Notes: generated from the letters alone by a model not told the origin. DNA of 64,000 nucleotides from Plantago ovata (GCA_028274465.1 CM051457.1:58823550-58887549), one strand, 5' to 3'; counted from the first letter of the stretch, positions 22,633-35,285 are shown. Translations and numbers: made by a program.

Positions 22633-22990
22633 TGATGAATGTGTATTTTACACTTTCATTTGAGTCTCTTTCACCTATTTTAGCTATCCTCTATGTTAAT
22701 TTAGCTATATTTTAGTGCATTTTATTAGAATAGTGTCACGTTTCCCTTTTGTCTTTATTTTACAGGTTTTGGTTGAAAATCGAGGATTTCCGGGCAATTA
22801 TATTGAAGTAGACAAGGAATTGGTGTTCCAGAAGCCTAATTGGAGTATCTGAAGGTTTCCGGATAGGATTTGAAGTCTAGGGGTCGAATCTGGAGGTTAG
22901 AAGGCCACTAGAAGTCAGAAACCGAGTCCGAAAAGGGGAAGAAATCCAAAAACGCGTCGAAAACGCGTATTTTCCCGAGTTTTACTCCCT

Positions 22991-23050
22991 GGCGAATCGC
23001 CCGGGATGTGGTGCGAATCGCCCCACACCAGGCGAGTCGCCCGGTGTGTG
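22991..23050. repeat. Palindrome array of F's LTR (GGCGAATCGCC type)
   Basis: Repeated near-palindromes GGCGAATCGCC, GCGAATCGCCCC and GGCGAGTCGCC in about 60 bases, just upstream of the LTR TATA box. Corresponding arrays are at 26425-26486, 29986-30042, 30815-30875 and 34379-34450 in F, and at three sites in G. Confidence 0.88.
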
Positions 23051-23078
23051 GGGCCCTTCCCCCCACACAATTCGTAGC

Positions 23079-23088
23079 CTATATATAG
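23079..23088 (+). promoter_or_regulatory. TATA box of F's 5' LTR
   Basis: CCTATATATAG, conserved in the F and G LTRs (36573-36583 and 44085-44095 in G) and followed by GTTGCTCAG and a CT-rich leader. Expected to start the genomic transcript. Confidence 0.7.
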
Positions 23089-23893
23089 TTGCTCAGTTTT
23101 TCTCTGTTTTTCATACTTTTCCAGACCTTTTCTCTCACCTTTCTATGTAGTTTTAGGTAGGAACTTCCTAGAGCATGTTCTGGGGGTTCATAGCTTAGGA
23201 AAAACTTTTTCATAGCAGTTTGGAGCTTGTAAGATCGCGATTCTTCGGACACTGACAACATTCGGTAACATTGTATCTTACAGTGTTTCTACTTATTTTT
23301 ATATATCTTTCAACATGTTTTCTTCTATGATTTATGTTGATTGCATGACAACTATGAGTAACTAAACTTCTCGTTGGTGATAGTATGTGAATTCTTAGTG
23401 AAGGGTTAATAATTATGCTAATGGCTATATCGCGCATTATACTCCGTGTTATTGCTTTATTTCTTTGATCTATCTAAATCTCTATCTTCGTATTGTTGAT
23501 TAATTATTGCACACAATTGGACAATTCATTGGTCTTCGACCTATCTAAATCTATATCTTCGTAGTGTTTTATAATTACAACTGGGCAATTCATTGATCAA
23601 AGATCTCCATGCAAAACCGAGGAAATTACGCATGATTATTAACCCGTTATGCTTCGAAGGGCCATACTATCACCAATCTTCATTATCTGTTAAGAAAAAC
23701 CTTTGCTAAATCGTCTGTTGTTTTATATTCTAAATTAGATTAGATAAAGCTAGTTATAGTCCTTAGAGATCGACACTCGAGGTTATTCTACTACTACACT
23801 ACGGTTTTCGTTGTAGTTGTGAATTGCCTTTGGCTAAATAACAAATTTATTTGATTATTCACCGGGACCCGACAATTCCACGTTTCATCAAAT

Positions 23894-23912
23894 TGGCGCC
23901 GCTGCCGGGGAC
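23894..23912 (+). promoter_or_regulatory. Primer binding site of F (tRNA-Asp type)
   Basis: TGGCGCCGCTGCCGGGGAC, three bases after the LTR, matching the A and G sites at all but one position. Confidence 0.9.
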
Positions 23913-24036
23913 TATACTCCTTTTTTCTGTTTAATTTGTTTATATTTTCAGCATTCAATTCCTAGTTCTAGTAGTTTTTAGTTTTCCTATTTAATCTCTA
24001 TCTGATACTCCTTTCCTAGTTTGTTACAGATAGTGT

Positions 24037-25479
24037 ATGCCACAAATACGATCTAGAGGAACACCGCTTACTGATTCAATTGCTGAGATCGACAGAGTCT
24101 ACCACCAAAGAAGGCGACTACTTCAAAGGCGTGAATTAGAGGAAATAGAGGATACCGATTTCTCTGAATCTCTACACAGTCTTTTCAAGGAAATCGACGG
24201 AATGGCAGAAGCTAGACCACTGAAAGCATGGGTTCAACCCTCCAAGAATCGTATGAGGGGACAGGCGATTGTTCTTTCGTCTGCAACTCGAGATCTGGAA
24301 ATCAAGAACCACGCATTCCAACAACTTCCGAGGTTCTATGGCTTAGCAAGGGAAGATGTGATGGGGTACTTGCACGATATCGATGATTTCGTCAACCAAC
24401 TCCCACGACCCGGAGCTGAAATAACAACGGATGAGTTGAGGATGAAGGTTTTTGCTATGGGGCTTGGCGACAGAGCCAAGTCATGGTTCAGTTCTCTACC
24501 AGCAGGCTCGCTGGACACTTGGGCGAAGGTTTTTTCAGCTTTCATGGAAAAATACTTCCCTCACACCTTGACTACCGCGCTTAAGGCGCAAATCACTGGA
24601 TTCAAACAGGACTATGATGAGACCATCTACACCGCGTTTGAGAGGTTCCAAGATCTCACGAACAAGTGCCCTCACCATGGTTTTGAGCTTTCTGACCTAG
24701 TCCAACACTTCTACAATGGACTAACCTTCGAGAACCAACAAGTGGTAGATTTCCAATGCCGAGGCAATATTTGGGAGGAAACCGCAGAAGCTGTCTGGGC
24801 AGTTTTCGAAAGGCTTGCTAAGGGTTTGTTGTTCAAGGACCCAAGAGCGATGATTAGGAGACGTGGACCTGAAGCTCCACCGACTCAAGAAGCCCCTATG
24901 TACAGGGGGAATGGGGATCAATTCGAGTGTTTTACCAACGAATTGAAACAAGTCTTCAAGAGCGCCACTGGAGCAACTGTTTCGAACGAAGTTTGCCGAA
25001 TATGCAAGAACTATGGGCATGGGGCTCATATGTGTAGATCGGAGCTTGCGTATGATGATGGCAACTGGGCTCAAGGAGGCGAAGAGGAAGCCTTTGCTAC
25101 GGAGTTTGGTACTCAAGAAGCTAGCTACGGACAAGATGGTAGGAATCCTCGAGGCGGATTTTGGAGAAGAGGGTTCCGAAACAATCAAGGATATGCACCA
25201 GCTAGCCAAACTTATGGCCCTAACCAAGACCGTAGTAGGCTAAACTATGGTAATGATCACTGCGAAAACCCCGCTCCGAAAGAGCAACCGAAGTCGAAGT
25301 CGGCTCAACTGATGGAGAACTTGCAAAAGATGGTTGATCACACCCAAAGTTTTCTCAAACGTTATGAAGAAGATTCCGAGAAGACTAGGGCAAGGCTTGA
25401 TAGGTTGGAAGAGAGCACTAGGCTTGCCCAACAAAAGATGCAAGAGTTGATCGACCGAGGAGCAAGGCAAACTGCCTAG
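24037..25479 (+). pseudogene. gag region of F
   Basis: About 480 codons from MPQIRSRGTPLTDSIAEIDR. Capsid-type region with FQQLPRFYGLAREDVMGYL and MGLGDRAKSWFSSL, then CPHHGFELSDLVQHFYNGL, a CCHC knuckle CRICKNYGHGAHMC (about 24994-25035) and a C-terminal coiled coil (MENLQKMVDHTQSFLKRYEE). It would coat and package the RNA. This gag looks open over its length and leads directly into the protease region. Confidence 0.85.
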
Positions 25480-25495
25480 CAACACTGAGAAGTCG

Positions 25496-26113
25496 ATGTC
25501 CATTACCATGGTGGGTGATCTACCTGTTGAAATCGCCATCAAGAAGGTTGCTAAGTGCGAATGTTGCAAGAAGGAAGAACCTCCACAGGCTAAGGAAGAA
25601 GAGAAGGACCTTGACTCTGACGAGAGTGAAGAGGAGCAAGAGGATCCCGAGCCACTCCCTCAAAGTTTCGACATTAAGGTCGGGATTGGTGAGCTTGAAG
25701 ATGTCCGTGCCACACTAGACACGGGATCCTACTCTAATGTGCTCCCTATGAATGTATTTGAGAAGAGTAGCCTTGGAAAAATGTCTGAGCATAAGGCTAT
25801 TGTGCAACTGGCGGATGGATCCTTTGTGAGACCCGAAGGCGTTGTGAAGAATGTATTGGTCAAGATTGGTGAAGCTTCTGTATACACCAATTTTGTAGTT
25901 ATGCCGGCGTCTACACCTGGGACGGAGGATGTCATTTTCTTGGGGCGAACGTTCTTGAATAAGCTACGCTCTGTAATGGACATCTACCGAAGGACTTGCA
26001 CTATTGAGGTGGATGGCAAGCGACATGTGTTGCGAGCCATATCTGATCCAACTGATACTTCTCACACTATTCACTACTGTGGTCTTGCTGCCTATGTTCA
26101 TTCTTATTCATAG
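25496..26113 (+). pseudogene. Protease region of F
   Basis: Cys-containing acidic linker, then a retropepsin-like domain with VRATLDTGSYSNVLPMNVF (catalytic Asp in DTG) and FLGRTFLNKLRSVMDIY near the end. Homologous to A's and G's. No RT follows. A second partial copy lies after the gap at 30181-30510. Confidence 0.8.
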
Positions 26114-26713
26114 GTTCGTGGCATGAGGAGGAGATCCATGAAGGGGAGGTCTAGTACCCTCAAGAAGAAGAGCTAGGCGCAGACAGGAGTCGAGTCAAAG
26201 ACTTTAAACAATGGCGCTATCCGGGAGGCAACCCAGAGTTTTTATCGCTTTCTTTATCGCTTTATTGCATGCATTCATACTTGAACAATTTGCTTTTCAT
26301 ATGTGAATTTGTTCGTCTCTGTGTCGTATGTGCTTATGTTATGTTTGAGTGAGATTTTTCGAGTGGTTTTATGTGAAAAAAAATAGTTTCGGGGATTAAA
26401 AACCGCGTTTTGTCGAAATGAACGTCTCCCCGCATCAGGGAGTGGGGGCCGAATCGCCCCGCATTCGGGAGACTCGCCCCACGACCTCTGCAGGTCAAAA
26501 ACACGGATTTCTCCCTTTTTTCTCATTTCTTCATCTCTTCACCCTTCTTACTCCCAAAAAACCTGAAATTCGCGAAATTATCTTCAAATCTTCATAAAAC
26601 CTTCATTTCTCCACCAAATTTAGTGTTCTATAGCTTCAATCGAAGCCCATTACGTGCTCTTTCTTTTCACCCGAACAAATTTCACCCTAGTGCATTCGTT
26701 TTCCAGATCTGAG
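26114..26713 (+). promoter_or_regulatory. F: AGGCAA hairpin, palindrome array and putative leader before the intron
   Basis: Holds the CCGGGAGGCAACCCAG hairpin-like word (26221-26236), the internal palindrome array (26425-26486, GGCCGAATCGCCCC and GACTCGCCCC) and then a CT-rich stretch ending in GATCTGAG/GTATCTTC. The order palindrome array then CT-rich leader repeats the LTR layout. No gene. Confidence 0.55.
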
Positions 26714-27256
26714 GTATCTTCTTATGAACCCTAATTTTTCAAATTTGGGGGTTTTCTAATTTGAGCTTCAATTAGGTTTATATGATGCATGGGTAGGTTG
26801 TTTGTGTGATTAGAAGAGTTATTTACTATCAATTGCATGCTCAATTATGCTTGGATTGTTGATTTGGGAATTTTGCTACTAGATGATATATCTTGTTATG
26901 CAATATATCTTTATCTTTGATTCCATACGTATGATTGTGCTTATTGATGTAATGATGATGGATTTGATGGTAGAATGCATAATTGTTGAGTATGAGGATT
27001 TATGATGCTAGAATTTTTCGCTTCTATGGTATGAATTGAGCCTTGTTATTTAGGATATTGGTTGTCTAGCAAGAGCATAATGTGATGTATTGCATGTAGT
27101 AGTTACATTGGTATGTTGCATGTTGAAGAAGCTAGGCTAGACATAAAGGATTTGGGGAGTTCGATTGTTGATTTTATCACTTGTGTATTTCGTTCTTACA
27201 CTAGCATATGCATGGGTCAGTTTTGTGTCATACGAGGTACTAACTGTTGTTTGTAG
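26714..27256 (+). other. Putative intron upstream of F's accessory region
   Basis: GATCTGAG/GTATCTTC at the left and TGTTGTTTGTAG/GAACCATG at the right give a 543-nt GT-AG intron, rich in T, with ATGAACCCTAATTTTTC soon after the donor as in G. See A (3850-4391) and G (40348-40884). Confidence 0.6.
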
Positions 27257-28052
27257 GAACCATGCCAAAGGAGAGGAGCACTCACGTATGATTACTATGA
27301 AGTATTGGAGGGGATCGATTACAACCATGTCAAGGAGAGTGATCTCGTTAGAGGTGCGTTCGAGCCACGGGCTCTTGCAACAACGTCGCGGATTATCCAA
27401 GAGTAGGAGCTAGAGTACACCTGGAGTAAGGACTCCTATGCCTATTCATGCACCACCGGAGGGACAGAAACAATTATTACGTCAGCAATCCATCACAAGG
27501 ACTGCAAAGTTCGAGTGAATTGGAAGGCACCGGGACGATCTTGCCGCGACGGATTCAATCTTGAGTTGACAGTGGCTAGAAGGTTCCGAAGCGCTAGCTT
27601 GGTTCCAAAACATAATGACATGGGTGCCCAACCCCTCTTAGGGGTGCCCCTTAACTGCCTCTAAAGGGAGCATCATGTAGACATCGGTTGCATCAACCGT
27701 AGAGAATGTGGTCGACATTGGAAAAAATGGTAGAAGACTTCTGAGTATCCGAGCAGCTTACTGTAACCTCCTCGGGCTGTAAAACGTTGGAGAGGGAGGC
27801 TCTGATACCACTGCTCTTTCCCCTTCAACAGTTCACAACCTATTGGAGGGCTATAGGATGGAGGATTCCATAACAGCGGCGGCTAATCTTGAGGATTCTA
27901 TTCGACAATGCAACTCTACTGGTGATGATGATGGTGACAGTAGTGACAATGAAGGCCATACGGACAATGATGATACAGATGGAGGAGTTGTTCCTATCCG
28001 GCCTATAAATGGAACTACCGCACCTACCAGAAGACTTGATGATCACCTATAA
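27257..28052 (+). pseudogene. Rearranged accessory region of F
   Basis: An ATG at 27262 stands in the position of the accessory ORF of A and G, but I do not recognise their protein here. Instead there is shorter, mostly noncoding sequence including GGCTCTGATACCACT near 27798, the complement of a copia-type primer site, and an Asp/Glu-rich frame of 69 codons at 27843-28052 (NSTGDDDGDSSDNEGHTDND). The flanks (CAACCGACCGAGGCCAAACC at about 28096) match G again. Broken or replaced. Confidence 0.6.
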
Positions 28053-29638
28053 GGCTCCTAGAGCAGTCCCAATAACTCACAAACAGCATACTCAACCGAC
28101 CGAGGCCAAACCATGCGGTAACATCTAGTATCACATCTTATTTCCTCATTTTCTTACTGCTATGGGCTAGCGTTAATTTCATGAGGGGGGATGGGATTTA
28201 AGTGATCTAGTGTTGTTAGTTTGGAGCTTGGTATTGGTAGGATGAGTATAGTACCTTGCATGTTTTATCCATGTGCATGTGCATTTGCACGTTCACTGCT
28301 TTCTTAGTTTTTTAGGTTGGATTCACTGCATTCATCCTAGGATAGTCTTGCATGTTTTATATGGAGTTTATTGCCAAATGTTTTGAATTTTTTTATTAGG
28401 TAGATCAACAAACTATGCCGTTAATCATATGCTTCATCTCTATGAATTTGTTTGAGGTTTTTCTCGCTTGGCTCGTCACATTTATGTATTGCTCTTAGTT
28501 AAGCTTGGTAGTCTCAACATCACTTAGTGGTGTTTTCTCTACTGCGGTTCACGAAGGCCTTTATAATAGGATGATGCATGTTAGGGTCTTATGGTTGTTT
28601 TCCCGAGTAATTATGTACCTAAGAGGAAACAAGTCTTCACCATGCTTTGAGATTGCTAAATGCCTAGGAAGGAGGTAGTGTGAGGTAGTGTGATCCTTTG
28701 TTTCTAACATATTCTTCCGAATAGGTTTGGAGAGGGGGTTGCACCATCATTAGACTTGTTTTTCGTTTTTCATTTCTGTGTTGTGAGTTATTTTTCCTTT
28801 CTCGTAAATTTTGTACTCCAACCTATTCTTTCGAATAGGTTTGGGGAAGTCGTTTGTGAGTCATTTGTTTCTTTTTCGTTGTGCTACTATTGGCTAAAAA
28901 AATCGAAAAAAAGAAAGAAAAATTCCCGGAAAAAAGAAAAAAAGAAAAAAAGAAACTGGAAAGAAAAAAAAGAAAAAAAAAAAGAAAAGACCCCAAAAAA
29001 GCAACGAAGGGTCCAAAAAGAAAAGCCAAATAGCAATTTATCGAAGTGTTGTGTCTCATTTTCCAATTCTTGTAATGTTCGTAATCGTGTTGTAATTTTC
29101 TATTTTTTTCTTTTGTTTTTGAGTGTCATCTGTTCTAGACCACCCTCGTCCTGCCATTCAGGAAGTGGTGAAAAGCTTAAGGCTTTGCTTGAGAGATGGG
29201 TAAAATAGGGGAGTGTTATCTTTTATAGGGAAACCCTCCTTCGTTTGATGAGAGCCTACGGGTTCGACCTCTTTGAGGAAAAGTCTTAAGTTGGTGAACA
29301 CAGTAAGTCCTCAGTTTCATAGGCACGGGACAACACATTCGTATCTTAACATGTTTCATTACGTCGTCACTGACTAGGTCCAGGTAGAGAATGTTACGAG
29401 AGACTATCTTGTCTTGACATAAGTGCTTATGTGGATGTGTATGAGTCAATCGAGGCATTCTTCAACCATATTCATTTTATGACTTGTATGGTTTTTTGTT
29501 CATATGTTTTTTGATAGATTCAGTAGATTAGTTCATTTTATTTGCATGAGACTCCATTTTGTGTGTTGCATTGTTTTTGATTGCATTAGAGTCTCGCTTA
29601 GTTGCTTGAGGACAAGCAAAGGGTTCGGTTTGGGGAGT
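28053..29638 (+). other. 3' noncoding region of F with hairpins, purine tract and polypurine tract
   Basis: No gene. AACCTATTC/GAATAGGTT hairpins lie at 28706-28727 (one mismatch) and 28820-28841, a purine-rich tract at 28897-29035, and the GGTTTGGGGAGT polypurine tract just before the LTR at 29639. Frames across the purine tract are low-complexity. Confidence 0.75.
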
Positions 29639-30080
29639 TGATGAATGTGTATTTTACACTTTCATTTGAGTCTTTTTCACCTTTTTAGCTATCCTCTATG
29701 TTAATTTAGCTATATTTTAGTGCATTTATTAGAATAGTGTCACGTTTCCCTTTAGTCTTTATTTTACAGGTTTGGTTGAAAATCGAGGATTTACGGGCAA
29801 TTACATTGAAGTAGACAGGAATGGTGTTCCAAGCCTAATTGGAGTATCTGAAGGTTCCCGGATAGGATTTGAAGTCTAGGGGTCGAATCTGGAGTTAGAA
29901 GGCCACTAGAATCAGAAACCGAGCCCGACAAGGGGAAGAAATCCAAAAACGCATTGAAAACGCGTATTTTCCCGAGTTTTAACTCCCCGGGCGAATCGCC
30001 GGGATTGGGGCAATCGCCCCACACCAAGCGATCGCCCGGTGTGGGGGCCCTTCGCCCTACAACAATTCGTAGCCTATATA
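29639..30080 (+). repeat. Partial middle LTR of F, cut by the gap
   Basis: First 440 bases of an F LTR. By eye it follows the last LTR (34030-35285) rather than the first at the places where those two differ, with extra small length differences toward the gap. Confidence 0.8.
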
Positions 30081-30180
30081 NNNNNNNNNNNNNNNNNNNN
30101 NNNNNNNNNNNNNNNNNNNNNNNNNNNNNNNNNNNNNNNNNNNNNNNNNNNNNNNNNNNNNNNNNNNNNNNNNNNNNNNN
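30081..30180. other. Scaffold gap (100 N)
   Basis: Exactly 100 N, a conventional placeholder. If F is a true tandem, the missing sequence would be about 2.7 kb, counting from the repeat period of 7,006 bases between the first and middle LTR starts. Confidence 0.95.
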
Positions 30181-33100
30181 GAAAAATGTCTGAGCATAAG
30201 TCTATTGTGCAACTGGCGGATGGATCCTTTGTGAGACCCGAAGGCGTTGTGAAGCATGTATTGTGTCAAGATTGGTTAGCTTATGTATACAACAATTTTG
30301 TAGTTATGCCGGCGTCTACACCTGTGACGGAGGATGTCATTTTCTTGGGGCGAACGTTCTTGAATAAGCTACGCTCTGTAAGGACATCTACCGAAGGACT
30401 TGCACTATTGAGGTGGATGGCAAGCGACATGTGTTGCGAGCCATATCTATCAAACTGATACTTCTCACACATCATACTGTGGTCTTGCTGCCTATGTTCA
30501 TTCTTATTCATAGGTTCGTGGCATGAGGAGGAGATCCATGAAGGGGAGGTCTCGTCCCTCAAGAAGAAGAGCTAGGCGCAGACAGGAGTCGAGTCAAAGA
30601 CTTTAAACAATGGCGCTATCCGGAGGCACCCCAGAGTTTTTATCGCTTTCTTTATCGCTTTATTGCATGCATTCATACTTGAACATTTGCTTTCATATGT
30701 GAATTTGTTCGTCTGTGTCGTAGTGCTTATGTTATGTTTGAGTGAGATTTTTCGAGTGGTTTTATGTGAAAAAAAATAGTTTCGGGGATTAAAAACCGCG
30801 TTTTGTCGAAATGAACGTCTCCCCGCATCAGGGAGTGGGGGCCGAATCGCCCCGCATTGGGGAGACTCGCCCACGGACTCTGCAGGTCAAAAACACGGAT
30901 TTCTCCCTTTTTCTCATTCTTCATCTCTTCACCCTTCTTACTCCCCAAAAAACCTGAAATTCGCGAAATTATCTTCAAATCTTCATAAAACCTTCATTTC
31001 TCCACCAAATTAGTGTTCTATAGCTTCAATCGAAGCCCATTACTGCTCTTTCTTTTCACCCGAACAAATTTCACCCTAGTGCATTCGTTTTCCAGATCTG
31101 AGGTATCTTCTTATGAACCCTAATTTTTCAAATTTGGGGGTTTTCTAATTGAGCTTCAATTAGGTTTATATGATGCATGGGTAGGTTGTTTGTGTGATTA
31201 GAAGAGTTATTTACTATCAATTGCATGCTCAATTATGCTTGGATTGTTGATTTGGGAATTTTGCTACTAGATGATATATCTTGTTATGCAATATATCTTT
31301 ATCTTTGATTCCATACGTATGATTGTGCTTATTGATGTAATGATGATGGATTTGATGGTAGAATGCATAATTGTTGAGTATGAGGATTTATGATGCTAGA
31401 ATTTTTCGCTTCTATGGTATGAATTGAGCCTTGTTATTTAGGATATTGGTTGTCTAGCAAGAGCATAATGTGATGTATTGCATGTAGTAGTTACATTGGT
31501 ATGTTGCATGTTGAAGAAGCTAGGCTAGACATAAAGGATTTGGGGAGTTCGATTGTTGATTTTATCACTTGTGTATTTCGTTCTTACACTAGCATATGCA
31601 TGGGTCAGTTTTGTGTCATACGAGGTACTAACTGTTGTTTGTAGGAACCATGCCAAAGGAGAGGAGCACTCACGTATGATTACTATGAAGTATTGGAGGG
31701 GATCGATTACAACCATGTCAAGGAGAGTGATCTCGTTAGAGGTGCGTTCGAGCCACGGGCTCTTGCAACAACGTCGCGGATTATCCAAGAGTAGGAGCTA
31801 GAGTACACCTGGAGTAAGGACTCCTATGCCTATTCATGCACCACCGGAGGGACAGAAACAATTATTACGTCAGCAATCCATCACAAGGACTGCAAAGTTC
31901 GAGTGAATTGGAAGGCACCGGGACGATCTTGCCGCGACGGATTCAATCTTGAGTTGACAGTGGCTAGAAGGTTCCGAAGCGCTAGCTTGGTTCCAAAACA
32001 TAATGACATGGGTGCCCAACCCCTCTTAGGGGTGCCCCTTAACTGCCTCTAAAGGGAGCATCATGTAGACATCGGTTGCATCAACCGTAGAGAATGTGGT
32101 CGACATTGGAAAAAATGGTAGAAGACTTCTGAGTATCCGAGCAGCTTACTGTAACCTCCTCGGGCTGTAAAACGTTGGAGAGGGAGGCTCTGATACCACT
32201 GCTCTTTCCCCTTCAACAGTTCACAACCTATTGGAGGGCTATAGGATGGAGGATTCCATAACAGCGGCGGCTAATCTTGAGGATTCTATTCGACAATGCA
32301 ACTCTACTGGTGATGATGATGGTGACAGTAGTGACAATGAAGGCCATACGGACAATGATGATACAGATGGAGGAGTTGTTCCTATCCGGCCTATAAATGG
32401 AACTACCGCACCTACCAGAAGACTTGATGATCACCTATAAGGCTCCTAGAGCAGTCCCAATAACTCACAAACAGCATACTCAACCGACCGAGGCCAAACC
32501 ATGCGGTAACATCTAGTATCACATCTTATTTCCTCATTTTCTTACTGCTATGGGCTAGCGTTAATTTCATGAGGGGGGATGGGATTTAAGTGATCTAGTG
32601 TTGTTAGTTTGGAGCTTGGTATTGGTAGGATGAGTATAGTACCTTGCATGTTTTATCCATGTGCATGTGCATTTGCACGTTCACTGCTTTCTTAGTTTTT
32701 TAGGTTGGATTCACTGCATTCATCCTAGGATAGTCTTGCATGTTTTATATGGAGTTTATTGCCAAATGTTTTGAATTTTTTTATTAGGTAGATCAACAAA
32801 CTATGCCGTTAATCATATGCTTCATCTCTATGAATTTGTTTGAGGTTTTTCTCGCTTGGCTCGTCACATTTATGTATTGCTCTTAGTTAAGCTTGGTAGT
32901 CTCAACATCACTTAGTGGTGTTTTCTCTACTGCGGTTCACGAAGGCCTTTATAATAGGATGATGCATGTTAGGGTCTTATGGTTGTTTTCCCGAGTAATT
33001 ATGTACCTAAGAGGAAACAAGTCTTCACCATGCTTTGAGATTGCTAAATGCCTAGGAAGGAGGTAGTGTGAGGTAGTGTGATCCTTTGTTTCTAACATAT

Positions 33101-34029
33101 TCTTCCGAATAGGTTTGGAGAGGGGGTTGCACCATCATTAGACTTGTTTTTCGTTTTTCATTTCTGTGTTGTGAGTTTATTTTTCCTTTCTCGTAAATTT
33201 TGTACTCCAACCTATTCTTTCGAATAGGTTTGGGGAAGTCGTTTGTGAGTCATTTTGTTTCTTTTTCGTTGTGCTACTATTGGCTAAAAAAATCGAAAAA
33301 AAGAAAGAAAAATTCCCGGAAAAAAGAAAAAAAAGAAAAAAGAAACTGGAAAGAAAAAAAAGAAAAAAAAAAAGAAAAGACCCCAAAAAAGCAACGAAGG
33401 GTCCAAAAAAGAAAAGCCAAATAGCAATTTAGCGAAGTGTTGTGTCTCATTTTCCAATTCTTGTAATGTTCGTAATCGTGTTGTAATTTTCTATTTCTTT
33501 TCTTTTGTTTTTGAGTGTCATCTGTTCTAGACCACCCTCGTCCTGCCATTCAGGAAGTGGTGAAAATCTTAAGGCTTTGCTTGAGAGATGGGTAGAATAG
33601 GGGAGTGTTATCTTTTATAGGGAACCCTCCTTCGTTTGATGAGAGCCCATACTGGTTCGACCTCTTTGAGGAAAAGTCTTAAGTTGGTGAACAACAGTAA
33701 GTCCTCAGTTTCATAGGCACGGGACAACCATTCGTATCTTAACATGTTTCATTACGTCGTCACTGACTAGGTCCAGGTAGAGAATGTTACGAGAGACTAT
33801 CTTGTCTTGACATAAGTGCTTATGTGGATGTGTATGAGTCAATCGAGGCATTCTTCAACCTATATTCATGTTATGACTTGTATGGTTTTTGTTCATATGT
33901 TTTTTGATAGATTCAGTAGATTAGTTCATTTTATTTTGCATGAGACTCCATTTTGTGTGTTGCATTGTTTTTTGCGTTAGAGTCTCGCTTAGTTGCTTGA
34001 GGACAAGCAAAGGTTCGGTTTGGGGAGTT
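30181..34029 (+). repeat. Second copy of F internal region, from mid-protease to polypurine tract
   Basis: Matches 25778-29638 with an offset of about 4,388 bases in its central part, where long stretches look identical (for example 31525-32580 against 27137-28192). It repeats the protease end, palindrome array, putative intron, rearranged accessory region (32231-32440 equals 27843-28052), hairpins (33094-33115, 33209-33230) and purine tract. Either a real duplication or an assembly artefact. Confidence 0.85.
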
Positions 34030-35285
34030 TGATGAATGTGTATTTTACACTTTCATTTGAGTCTTTTTCACCTATTTTAGCTATCCTCTATGTTAATTTA
34101 GCTATATTTTAGTGCATTTTATTAGAATAGTGTCACGTTTCCCTTTAGTCTTTATTTTACAGGTTTGGTTGAAAATCGAGGATTTACGGGCAATTACATT
34201 GAAGTAGACAAGGAATTGGTGTTCCAGAAGCCTAATTGGAGTATCTGAAGGTTTCCGGATAGGATTTGAAGTCTAGGGGTCGAATCTGGAGGTTAGAAGG
34301 CCACTAGAAGTCAGAAACCGAGCCCGAAAAGGGGAAGAAATCCAAAAACGCATTGAAAACGCGTATTTTCCCGAGTTTTACTCCCGGGCGAATCGTCCGG
34401 GATGTGGGGCGAATCGCCCCACACCAAGCGAGTCGCCCGGTGTGTGGGGCCCTTCGCCCCACACAATTCGTAGCCTATATATAGTTGCTCAGTTTTTCTC
34501 CGTTTTTCATACTTTTCCAGACCATTTCTCTCACCTTTCTCTGTAGTTTTAGGTAGGAACTTCCCAGAGCCTGTTCTGGGGTTCATAGCTTAGGAGATAC
34601 TTTTTCATAGCAGTTTGGAGCTTGTAAGATCGCGATTCTTCGGAGACTGACAACCTTCGGTAACATTGTATCTTACAGTTTTTCTACTTACTTTTATATA
34701 TCTTTCAACATGTTTTCTTCTATGATTTCTGTTGATTGCATGACAACTATGAGTAACTAAACTTCTCGTTGCTGATAGTATGTGAATTCTTAGTGAAGGG
34801 TTAATAATTATGCTAATGGCTATATCGCGCATTATACTCCGTGTTATTGCTTTATTTCTTTGATCTATCTAAATCTCTATCTTCGTATTGTTGATTAATT
34901 ATTGCACACAATTGGACAATTCATTGGTCTTCGACCTATCTAAATCTATATCTTCGTAGTGTTTGATAATTACAACTGGACAATTCATTGATCAAAGATC
35001 TCCATGCAAAACTGAGGAAGTTACGCATGATTATTAACCCGTTATGCTTCGAAGGACCATACTATCACCAATCTCCATTATTTGTTAAGAAAAACCTTTG
35101 CTAAATCGTTTGTTGTTTTATATTCTAAATTAGATTAGATAAAGCTAGTTATAGTCCTTAGAGATCGACACTCGAGGTTATACTACTGCTACACTACGGT
35201 TTTCGTTGTAGTTGTGAATTGCCTTTGGCTAAATAACAAATTTATTTGATTATTCATCGGGACCCGACAATTCCACGTTTCATCA
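34030..35285 (+). repeat. 3' LTR of F
   Basis: 1,256 bases, TGATGAATG...CATCA, followed by the target copy ACTAC. Palindrome array at 34379-34450 and the same TATA layout as the 5' LTR. No gene. Confidence 0.92.

Larger units (their letters stand above)
22633..23890 (+). repeat. 5' LTR of F
   Basis: 1,258 bases, TGATGAATG...CATCA. It contains the F-type palindrome array (22991-23050) and a TATA box CCTATATATAG at 23079-23088 about 30 bases further on, followed by a CT-rich leader. No gene. Confidence 0.92.
22633..35285 (+). mobile_element. Element F: Athila-like non-autonomous element, partly duplicated around a scaffold gap
   Basis: LTR 22633-23890, primer site, gag, protease, a rearranged accessory region, hairpins and purine tract, then a partial LTR (29639-30080), a 100-N gap, a second copy from mid-protease onward (30181-34029) and the last LTR (34030-35285). 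The whole is bounded by one target duplication, ACTAC (22628-22632 and 35286-35290). The outer LTRs differ at roughly 38 of 1,256 positions by eye (about 3 percent). No RT or IN is seen. Same family as G and sister to A. Broken, with a few breaks. Confidence 0.88.

Noticed and set aside
24037-26113. Host gene encoding a zinc-knuckle protein with aspartic protease
   Set aside because: Flanked by LTRs, primer site, polypurine tract and target duplication; clearly retrotransposon gag-pro.
27798-27812. Possible initiator tRNA-Met gene remnant
   Set aside because: Only the primer-site-like 15 bases match; no A box, B box or cloverleaf around it.
30039-30458. Frame crossing the first scaffold gap
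   Set aside because: The translated product runs through N bases, so the frame is not meaningful.
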